Assembly (NCBI GenBank): GCA_963704585.1
Contig: OY969919.1
Coordinates: forward strand, 3,162,001-3,226,000
Direction of reading: 5' to 3'
Source: Bog-756 sp963704585
GTDB taxonomy: Bacteria > Actinomycetota > Acidimicrobiia > Acidimicrobiales > RAAP-2
DNA: 64,000 bases
Part shown: positions 18,774 to 26,783 of the stretch, in pieces
Position numbering within the stretch: position 1 is the first letter of the stretch
Layout of the letters: the number at the start of each line of letters is the position of its first letter
Notes under the pieces: generated by a model
What the model saw: the letters and a program-made list of their open reading frames with translations, nothing else
What the model was told of the DNA's origin: nothing
Database searches by the model: none
Translations under genes and position numbers: made by a program

Positions 18774-19787
18774 TCAGATCGGGCCGCCGAGGCGACCGGT
18801 GAGGGGGCCGAGCGCGACCAGCTCCTCGAAGGTCGTGGTGTGCCGTGACACGACGAGCGGATCGAGCTCAGCTCGGAGGGCCGCGTGCACCGTGCCCGCG
18901 TCGTCGGGCTCGACGAGGGGGAGCAGGACCGAGACGGCGGTGCCGTGCGCGACGACCGGAAGCGGCGTCGAACCGGTCGTGTCCGCGACGACGGCGGAGA
19001 CCTCGTCTGCGAGCTCGCGGCGGGGCCGGCTCCCGTCGCGCTCCCGGACGGTCACCGTCGGGACCGGCGGGGTCGGGATGAGCCCGAGCCGTGAGCGGTA
19101 GACGTCGGCCAGCATCGTGAGGGAGTCGTGGAGCGGGTGCACGGTGCTTCCCGGGACGTGCTTCCAGTGGACGGGGACCTCGGTGACGAGCAGCCCGAGT
19201 CGGCGTGCCCGTGCAAGGAGCTCGACGTCGAACGCGAACCGGTCGATCCGGACGAGGTGGAAGAGGAGTCGTGCAGCGGGCGTGCGGAACGCCTTGAAGC
19301 CGCACTGGGTGTCGAGGAGGCGGAGCCCGGTGCCCGACGTCACGAGGCGGTTGAAGAGACGGCCCATGAGCGCGCGGAGCGCGTAGGCGCTCTCGACCAT
19401 CGAGTCCGGCAGTGCGCGCGAGCCGATGGCGACGTCGTGGCCGCCGAGCCCCGCCTCGAGGAGCGGTATCGCCTGCGGGTCGATCGCCATGTCGGCGTCC
19501 ATGTAGGCGGTCGCCGCACCCCGGGCGAGCGCGATGCCGGTGCGGACGGCCGCCCCCTTGCCACGGTTGAGGTCGTGGCGCACGACGCGGTGGTGGGGGA
19601 GGCCCTCGAGGAGCGCGCTCGCCGTCGCGGCGGTGCCGTCGGTGCTGCCGTCGTCGACGACGACGAGCTCGGTCTGCTCGAGGTCGACCGCACCGGATGC
19701 GACCGCGGCGCCGAAGCGCCGCATGCCCTCGCCGAGACGGTGCGCCTCGTTGTAGGCGGGGACGACGATGGAGAGGCGGGGTGCCAT
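18774..19787 (-). CDS. Glycosyltransferase family 2, polyprenyl/dolichyl-phosphate sugar synthase type
   Basis: 337 aa. The GT-A fold is complete: LSIVVPAYNEAHRL at the N-terminus, ELVVVDDGSTDGT, LNRGKGAAVRTG, YMDADMAIDP (DxD metal site), AIGSRAL, then LLDTQCGFKAF and DRFAFDVELLARAR, the hallmark of dolichyl-phosphate-glucose-synthase-like enzymes. No C-terminal membrane span is seen; a ~90-residue acidic extension follows the catalytic domain. The ATG at 19787 is immediately before the first strand. It likely makes a lipid-phosphate sugar that serves as donor for the GT-C membrane enzymes nearby. First gene of the minus-strand operon with PlsC and SDR. Confidence 0.9.
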   Translation of the reverse strand: MAPRLSIVVPAYNEAHRLGEGMRRFGAAVASGAVDLEQTELVVVDDGSTDGTAATASALLEGLPHHRVVRHDLNRGKGAAVRTGIALARGAATAYMDADMAIDPQAIPLLEAGLGGHDVAIGSRALPDSMVESAYALRALMGRLFNRLVTSGTGLRLLDTQCGFKAFRTPAARLLFHLVRIDRFAFDVELLARARRLGLLVTEVPVHWKHVPGSTVHPLHDSLTMLADVYRSRLGLIPTPPVPTVTVRERDGSRPRRELADEVSAVVADTTGSTPLPVVAHGTAVSVLLPLVEPDDAGTVHAALRAELDPLVVSRHTTTFEELVALGPLTGRLGGPI

Positions 19788-19912
19788 GGGATCGGCTGCC
19801 GACGATAGGCGGGCGGTCCCCGCCCGGGGCGCCGGGTGCGCTGCGTTCCTTGCGCGGGGCGCCGGGAGCGCCGCGTGCTCGGAACGGGACGCCGGCTGCC
19901 GGTCGCCGGGAG

Positions 19913-21238
19913 CTACGGGCGTCCCGCCCCGACGAGCCCGTAGTACCACAGCGGGTCGAAGGTCACGACCGTGCCGGTGTGCGCCGCCTGGATGATGGTG
20001 TCGTTGCCGTACGCGGTCGGCCGGCCGTCGAGCGTCGGGCCGACGTACATGACCACGTGGTCGATGCCGGTGCCGTCGAGGTCGTAGAAGAGGAGGTCGC
20101 CCGGCTCGAGCGCCGAGAGGCTCACGTGCTGGGAGTCCGCGTACTGGTCGGCGGCCGAGTGCGGCAACGAGACGCCCGCCTGCGACCAGGCGAGCAGGGT
20201 GAGGCCCGAGCAGTCGACCCCGGCCGAGCTCGCACCGCCCCACACGTAGGGCACCCCGAGGTACTGCATCGCACCGTGCACCGCCGCGAGGCCGGCCGCC
20301 TCGGGGCTCCCGCCGCTCGACACCGGGCCGCCGGAGCCTGCGCCCGCGGCCTGGTTCGCGGCGTCCGTCGCGCTGGACGCCGCGGCGCTCCCGCCGCTCA
20401 CGGTGCTCGCGACCTGCGCGGCCTGCGACGCCGCGGCCGCGGCCGCCTGCTTCGCCGACGCATTGGTGGCCGAGGCCGCCGCCTGTGCCGCCGCGGCCGC
20501 CTGTGCCGCGGCCTGCTGCGCGATCTGTTGGGCGAGCTGGCCCTTCACCTGGGCAAGGGTCGCCTCGGAGCTCGCCGCAGCTGCAGACGCCGCCTGGCGC
20601 GCCTGGTTCTCGGCGGCGAGCTGGGTCGTCTCGGCCTGCTGCTCGGCGAGGAGCTTCGACTCGGTGCCGGCGAGCGTGCGCTGGCCGGCCTGCACCTTCG
20701 CGACGTCGGCCACGATGTTGCCGACCCCGAGCTTCGCGTAGAGCGCACGCACCTGGTCGGCGCTCGTCGGCGCGGCGAACAGCTGTGCCACGGCGTTGGA
20801 CGACGTGTCGTTGGTGTAGGCGCGCACGGCGTCGAGCCGGAGCTGCGCGCGCTCCGTCGCGAGCTTCGCCCGCGCCGCCTGGATCGCGGTGGTCGTCGCC
20901 TGCAGCGATGCCTGGGTCGCGGTGAGCTGCACCTCCGCCTGGTTGTACTGCTCGTCGGTCTGGTCGAGGACCTTCTGCTCCTGGGAGATCTGCGCCTCGA
21001 CGGCGACGACCTGTGACTCGGTGGAGCTGATCTGGTCCTGCGACGGCACCGACGAGGTGGTGGTCGACCCGGTCGAGGACGACCCGGAGCCGGTCGCCGG
21101 GGCCGCCCCGGCGACGGCGGACGTCCCGGAGCCGACGGACAGCAGGAGGACGGCGGTCGCGGCGAGGCCTGCGATCGCGGCGCGACGGTGGTCGGACGCG
21201 GCACGGCCGGAGCGGGTGGGGGAGGAGAACCGGGTCAC
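19913..21238 (-). CDS. Secreted NlpC/P60 peptidoglycan hydrolase with coiled-coil stalk (RipA-like)
   Basis: Exported cell-wall endopeptidase of about 441 aa. N-terminal signal peptide (basic start, core IAGLAATAVLLLSVG). Residues ~70-270 are a long Ala/Gln-rich coiled coil, as in RipA and PcsB types, where it keeps the enzyme off until activated by a division complex. The C-terminal NlpC/P60 domain has the catalytic Cys in GVDCSGLTLLAW, the GDLLFYD strand and the His in GIDHVVMYVG. GTG 21238 puts the signal peptide at the very N-terminus; GTG 21298 would add 20 basic residues. The upstream region carries a 9-nt tandem repeat. Confidence 0.9.
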   Translation of the reverse strand: MTRFSSPTRSGRAASDHRRAAIAGLAATAVLLLSVGSGTSAVAGAAPATGSGSSSTGSTTTSSVPSQDQISSTESQVVAVEAQISQEQKVLDQTDEQYNQAEVQLTATQASLQATTTAIQAARAKLATERAQLRLDAVRAYTNDTSSNAVAQLFAAPTSADQVRALYAKLGVGNIVADVAKVQAGQRTLAGTESKLLAEQQAETTQLAAENQARQAASAAAASSEATLAQVKGQLAQQIAQQAAAQAAAAAQAAASATNASAKQAAAAAASQAAQVASTVSGGSAAASSATDAANQAAGAGSGGPVSSGGSPEAAGLAAVHGAMQYLGVPYVWGGASSAGVDCSGLTLLAWSQAGVSLPHSAADQYADSQHVSLSALEPGDLLFYDLDGTGIDHVVMYVGPTLDGRPTAYGNDTIIQAAHTGTVVTFDPLWYYGLVGAGRP

Positions 21239-21373
21239 GATGGCGATCCGTCGCCGCCCACGGGCAGGCCGACTCGACGTCCGAGGCCGGGTCCGCACGG
21301 CAACGACCCGGTCACGCTACTGCCTTCGTCTGCGGGTTCCAAGGGGGTCATGCTTGAATTCGCTGGTCGTCAT

Positions 21374-21427
21374 CTGTTCGGGCTGCTCGGGCTGCTCGGG
21401 CTGCTCGGGCTGCTCGGGCTGCTCGGG
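21374..21427. repeat. Tandem 9-nt repeat, six units
   Basis: Six head-to-tail copies of CTGCTCGGG (the first is CTGTTCGGG) fill 54 nt in the 330-bp region between the divergent NlpC/P60 and carboxylesterase genes. The rest of that region (21239-21567) shows nothing else I recognise. No gene plausibly uses the repeat as coding sequence. Confidence 0.9.
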
Positions 21428-21567
21428 CCGCCGACCGGCTCCGGCGGGACCGCCCGGCACCGCGGAGGCGGTGCCATGATCGGTCCGTGCCGCGCGGCAC
21501 CGGGGGGCGGGGTCGTCGCGATGAGGGTGGTATCGGCACGATCGGCCCGGAACTGGAGGTCACGAGG

Positions 21568-23189
21568 ATGAACGAGGTGCCCGGCCCGGAGAGCACCGGT
21601 GCGATCGTCGACGTCACCGGCGGTCGGATCCGGGGGATGGAGCGGCACGGTGTCTGGTCGTTCTCGGGGATCCCCTACGCGGCGGCGCCAGTGGGCGGCC
21701 GGCGGTGGCGTCCTCCTGGAGCGGTCGAGCCGTGGGAGGGCGTCCGTGACGGCACCCGCTTCGGACCGGTCGCCCCCCAGGCCCCGAGCATGGTCGACCT
21801 GACCCTGGGCGGTGATCCCGAGGAGCTCGGCGAGGACTGCCTCAACCTCAACATCTGGACCCCCGCCCCGGACGGGGGCCGCCGACCGGTCATGGTCTGG
21901 ATCCACGGCGGCTCGTTCGTGACCGGCTCCGGCTCGGGCGGCCTCTACCGGGGCGGGATGCTCGCCCGCGAAGGCGACGTGGTCGTCGTCACCGTCAACT
22001 ACCGCCTCGGGATGCTCGGCTTCCTCGCGCACCCCGCGCTCGCCGACCCGGGCCAGACCTGGCTCGACGGTCGTCCGTGGACCGGGACCGGCAACTGGGG
22101 GATCGCCGACCAGGTCGCCGCGCTCTGGTGGGTGCGCGACAACATCGCGGCGTTCGGCGGTGATCCCGGGAACGTGACGATCTTCGGCGAGTCGGCCGGG
22201 GGGATGAGCGTCTCGACGCTTCTCGGTGTCGATGCCGCCCGCGGGCTCTACCACCGCGCGATCGTCCAGAGCGGCCCCCCGTACACCGCGACGGCCGAGG
22301 ACGCCGCGGCCACCGCGGAACGGCTCGCCGCGCACCTTGGCGTCCCGGTCACCCGAGAGGCGCTCGAACAGGTCCCCGCCGACCGGCTCGTCGCCGCGGT
22401 CACCGAGGTCGGCCAGATCGGGAGCGCGACCGACAACTCCGGCCTCCTCCTCAAGCCGGTCGTCGACGGCGGTCTCGTCGCGACGCCGCCTGCGGACTCG
22501 GTCGCGGCCGGTGCCGCCGCCGGCATCCCGCTCCTCATCGGCACGACCCGCGACGAGTCGGCCTTCTTCCTGCTCGGGAGCCCCGCGCTCCTCTCGCTCG
22601 ACGACGAGGGCCTGCGCCGCTGGATGCGGCGTGTCTCGCCCGACGTGCCCTCCGTCGAGACCCTGATCGCCGACTTCACCGGCGCCCGAACCGCCCGCGG
22701 CGAGCTCGTCGCGCCCCGCGACCTCTGGTCGGCGATCGCGACCGAGTACCTCTTCCGGCATCCGACCATCCGCATGGCCGACGCGCACCACGGGGCGGCC
22801 GACCCGGCGTGGGCACCTTCTGCTACCTCTTCACCTGGGAGTCGCCCGCGTTCGACGGGATCCTCGGCTCGTGTCATGCCCTCGAGCTGCCGTTCGTGTT
22901 CGGGACGGTGCACCACCCGATGGTCCAGACCTTTTCGGGTGCGGGCGAGGACGCGTTCGCGCTCTCCGCGGAGATCCGGCGTGCATGGCTCTCGTTCGCC
23001 CGCAACGGTCACCCCGGCGGGGAGTGGGCGCCGTGGCATCCCGAGCGCAGGCCGACGACGGTGCTGGGACCGTGGATGCGGGAGGACGGTGTGAGTGCTG
23101 TTCGCGACGTCGCACGCGTGGTGGAAGGTCCGCGCAACGAGGAGCTCGAGATCGTGTCGGCCTTCCTCTCCGCCGAGCCGGTCACCTGA
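21568..23189 (+). CDS. Type-B carboxylesterase/lipase, frameshift near 22809
   Basis: Alpha/beta hydrolase of the COesterase family, about 540 aa when joined. SFSGIPYAAAPVG, EDCLNLNIWTP and MVWIHGGSFVTGSG (oxyanion hole) precede the nucleophile elbow FGESAGG, with Ser at residue 209. The acidic member is likely the Glu in GTTRDESAFF and the His in GSCHALELPFVFG. The last two lie on either side of a break: near 22809 one G is missing after DPA, after which VGTFCYLFTWESP continues in another frame to 23189. ATG 21568 follows cacgagg. No signal peptide, so probably cytoplasmic. Substrate unknown. Confidence 0.85.
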
Positions 23190-23308
23190 GGTCGGCTGGT
23201 GACCGTGGGAACGTCTGTCCGAGGGAAGGGCCGGGGTGTGCTGACCCGTCGCTTCGCCCAGGCGCGCGGACGGGATGGCGCCGGGGACACGGAGAGCGCC
23301 TGACGCAC

Positions 23309-23382
23309 GGGGACGTAGCCCAATTGGCAGAGGCAGGGCGCTTAAACCGCCCCCAGTGAGGGTTCGACCCCCTCCGTCCCCA
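23309..23382 (+). tRNA. tRNA with anticodon UAA (Leu by anticodon) but short variable loop
   Basis: A full 74-nt cloverleaf folds by eye. The acceptor GGGGACG/CGTCCCC has 7 pairs and discriminator A. The D-stem is GCC/GGC with a GG-containing loop. The anticodon stem is GGGCG/CGCCC around loop CTTAAAC, with anticodon TAA at 23343-23345. The variable loop is CCAGT (5 nt), and the T-stem is GAGGG/CCCTC around TTCGACC. CCA is not encoded. The anticodon would read UUA/UUG leucine codons, but bacterial leucine tRNAs normally have a long class II variable arm, which is absent. It stands alone between the esterase and the LuxR gene. Confidence 0.85.
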
Positions 23383-23687
23383 CTCGAATTCCACGACCGA
23401 ACGTGCCCGGCCTCGTCGTGGCTCGGAGATGTCTGCCTTGCTCAGCCGTTCAATCCGATGAAGAGCCGGAGAGGTACCCATTCCGCTCGGTCGTTGCCAT
23501 CAAGAAGTGGATGGTCCCCAGCCGGGCGATCAAGGTGGACTGCCGCCTCGTCGACGAAGTGAACCGGCCGTGCCCGCGGTCGCCGTCCCGGTGACCGCGA
23601 AGGCGACGAAACGACGAGCTCATCACACGATGAGCTCATCACTCCTCGAACCGGCGCGGCTCTGCGGCCCCGGACGAAGGACCGGCG
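23383..23687. other. Gene-free stretch after the tRNA
   Basis: About 305 bp between the tRNA and the 3' end of the LuxR gene. I see no convincing coding frame and no direct repeat of the tRNA 3' end that would mark an attachment site. A short palindromic segment, gatgagctcatc, occurs around 23620-23641. Confidence 0.5.
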
Positions 23688-26467
23688 TCACGTTCCGTCT
23701 TCGTCCTCCACTTCGGACTCCAGTGCCCCGGCCAGCTGGCGACGAGAGCGAATGCCGAATTTGGCGTACGCGCGTGCCAGGTGGGCCTCCACCGTCCGGG
23801 TCCCCATGACGAGCTCCTCGGCGATGTCACGGTTGCTCGAGCCCGCTGCTGCCAGGGCGGCGACCCGTCGCTCGGTCGGCGTGAGCTGGCTGGCCTTCGC
23901 CGCGCAGGACTTTGCGGGGATGGGCTCCCGTGGCCAACAGCTCCTCGCGGGCCCGCTCGACGAGCGGGGCGGCACCGCAGAGATGGGCGATCCTCTGACC
24001 CGCCTGGAGACGGAGGCGCGCGTCTGATGCCAGCCCACGCCTGCGCAATGCGGTGCCGAGTGTGACGAGGGCGTTGGCGTATTCGAGCGTCGACTGCGAC
24101 TCCTCCAACACCCCGACAGCCTCCACCAGCATCGTCAGGCCTTCTTCGCCACCGACGACCTGTCCAGCGGCGCACAGCGCGTGCCCGATGGGGCGCGCCG
24201 TGCCGAGCGGTCGAGCAAGCGCGAGCCCGCTCTCGGCAAGCTCGTGCGCGAGAGAACGGTCGCCGGCAGCGTGCGCCGCGAGCGCGGCAAAGGGGCGCCA
24301 TGGTAGCCAGGTCGGATGCTCCATCCCGTGACTCTCCAGGTCGTAGCGGCCAGCTGCCTGGAAGTCGGAGAGGGCCTGACCGGGAGCCTCCTCCGCCATG
24401 GCGAGGCGGCCGCGGGCAAAGAGCACGAGAGCGTGCTCGGGCCGGTCGGCTCCGAGCTGTTCGCCCAGCCGGACCGCTGCGTGAGCAGCCTCATGACGAC
24501 CCCGGAGCAGCTCCGCGAAGGCGAGCGTGGGCACCGCGAGGGTGCTGAAGAAATTCCAGCCCAGGTGGCTCACCTCGCAAGCAGTCTCGGCAAGTCGCAC
24601 GGCATCGAGAAGGCGGCCCTGGTGCCAGCGGACATTTGCCAGTGCCTGGGAGGCCTGAGCCCGCGCCACCATCGACCCGGTCTCCTGCCGCGCGCTGGGC
24701 CGCGCTTTCGGAAACGGTCGACGCGAGGTCGTACTCGCCGATCAAGATGAGCGCCGCCGAGAGCATCGCACGGGCGAATCCCTGGGCCGTCTCGTCCTCC
24801 GCGGGCCCGTGCCTCATCGCCGTTTCCGCCACTTCGCGCACCAACGCCGGCGGCATCCCACGGAGCGCCATTGCCCCCGCCACCTGGGCACACAGCTGGG
24901 GCTCAGTCGGGAGGACCCCGGTCTCCACCTCGGCGACGAGCTCCAACACCCGCGGGTCATCCTCGGGCCGCAGCCGGGGCCAGAAGAGCGCGACCGCGAG
25001 GTAGTCCGCAAGGAGCCGCCGTCCGAGGGTCGTCGTGCGTGCTGAGGCGTCGCCGGCATCGAGATCGTCGAGTGCGAGACGTACCATCTCCCCGGCGGCC
25101 GCGAACTCGCCTCTCAAGAATCGCAGTCGCCCGAGCGACTGGCGGACCCTGGCTCGTTCTGCGAAGTCTCGGATGAGCGCGAGCGCCTCGTGGAGGTGCT
25201 CGACAGCCTCGGGAGCCCCAGCCGAGGTCTCGGCGTGCGCAAGCGCGACGAGCAGGTCGGGTCGCTCGGACGCGGGCGGAGGTTCGGCCAACGCGCGGCG
25301 CAGATAGGAAGCCGCCGCATCACACGCACCCGATGCGATGGCGGAGTTCCCGGCGGCCGTCAACCGCTCGGCGACCCACGGATCGCCTGCGGGGATCAGA
25401 GCCGACAGCTGCGCCGCGACCCGTTCGAGCGGGCGGGCCGGCTGGGTGTCGAGGAGGTGCGCCGCCCGGACGTGGAGGGTTTGGCGATCACTGAGGCCGA
25501 GATCGGCGTAGACGGCGTTCTGCACGAGGGGGTGGACGAACTCGAGGGGATCGACGCCGACGATCACGTTTGCCCGGGTGAGGAGGCCGGCGGCTCGGGT
25601 TGCAGCCGAGGGATCGAGGTCGACGAGCGAGGCCGCCTCTCGGAGCTGCGCGTTGCCACCGAGGACAGCCATGGCTGCCGCCAGCTTGCGGGCGTCGTCG
25701 GGCAGCTGGCCCATGCGCACCAGCACGGCGCGGATCACGCCCTCCGGCGTCATCTGGCGAACCCGCTCCGCATGCGCCCTGGACGGCTCGAGACCCTCGC
25801 CTCGGGCGGTGAGCACCAGCTCGGTGAGCAGGAAGGGATTGCCCCCGCTGACCTCGGAGCAGGCAGCGGCAAACGTCGGGTCCGGGCGTATCTCCAGACC
25901 GGCCTCGAGGAGTGAGGCGACCGCCTCCGTGCTGAGGGGTTTGGGGTGCACCACGATGGCTTCGGCGGCGATCATTGCGAGCAGCTCGCGCCGCTCCCCA
26001 GCCTCGTGAGGGCGCGTGCCGAGCAACACCAGCGCGCGGAGCACCTCGACGCGCCGACACAGGTAGTGGACCAGGCGCAGCGACTCTGCGTCGGACCACT
26101 GCGCGTCGTCGACGCAGACCAGCAGAGGTTTTCGAGCTGCCCGTCCGGCCAGGGTCTGGAATCGTTGTTCGAGGGCTTGGAACGGAGCTTCGCCGGTCGA
26201 AGAGCTGGCCAGGCCGCCGTCGGTCCGACGGGAGCCGAGGAGTTGGTCCGCGACCCCGAAGGGGTGGTCGCGCTCGAGCACCGAGCCACGAGCCATGAGG
26301 ACCTCGAAGCCCTTGGACTCGGCACGCTGGCGGGCAGCCTCGATGAGGGCGCTCTTCCCGATCCCGGGTGCTCCTTCGATGACGGCCGCTACTCCGGTGC
26401 CCTGTCCGGTTGCGGTCAGGAGCGTCTCGAGGCGCATCAGCTCTTCCTCGCGCTCGAGCAGGTTCAC
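23688..26467 (-). CDS. LAL-type LuxR family transcriptional regulator, two frameshifts (near 24680 and 23925)
   Basis: Large ATP-binding LuxR regulator, about 925 aa when joined. N-terminal AAA-like ATPase: Walker A GAPGIGKS at residues 32-39 and Walker B LLVCVDDAQW. The middle is TPR-like helical repeats. The DNA-binding end is LTPTERRVAALAAAGSSNRDIAEEL followed by RTVEAHLARAYAKFGI, a textbook LuxR helix-turn-helix. The frame shifts near 24680 (one extra base before QETGSMVARAQ) and again near 23925 (one extra A before KSCAAKASQLTPTERR). As read, the helix-turn-helix would be lost, so the gene is either broken or mis-sequenced. GTG 26467 precedes NLLEREEEL. Divergent from the small gene and the duplicated secreted protein, possible targets. 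Confidence 0.82.
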
Positions 26468-26567
26468 GGCAGCGCCGCCCACATCGCCCCAGCGTAGAGC
26501 GTGCCCATCCCGATGTCCGTAGTGCTGTCCGTGGTGCTTGCGGATGTGCGGCGACCGATCGGAGCGG

Positions 26568-26783
26568 ATGATCACCGTGATGGACGTCCACCGCCTGACC
26601 CTCGAAATCGACCGGCATCACGATCACCCGAGCGGGTCGTTGTACGGCGACGGTCTGCCCCCGAGACGCTTCGAGGGCTACGTCCAGCTGATCGGCGCCC
26701 TCGAGGAGTTTCGGGGGGCCATGGCCCGGGCCACCGGGCCCGAGACTGAAACGGAGAGCACCGATGCGCCCGACACCGCCTGA
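26568..26783 (+). CDS. Small conserved-looking hypothetical protein
   Basis: About 71 aa from ATG 26568 (or ATG 26580, giving MDVHRLTLEIDRHHDHPSG). The text looks protein-like: amphipathic start, HHDH cluster, FEGYVQLIGALEEFRG helix, and a Thr/Asp-rich acidic tail. GGAG lies just before the first ATG. The end overlaps the start of the large secreted protein by 20 nt, suggesting coupling, and the gene is divergent from the LuxR regulator. I do not recognise the family. Confidence 0.5.
   Translation: MITVMDVHRLTLEIDRHHDHPSGSLYGDGLPPRRFEGYVQLIGALEEFRGAMARATGPETETESTDAPDTA

Noticed and set aside
23309..23382. tRNA considered as an integration site with an att repeat
   Set aside because: I could not find a second copy of its 3' end in the window, nor any integrase gene.
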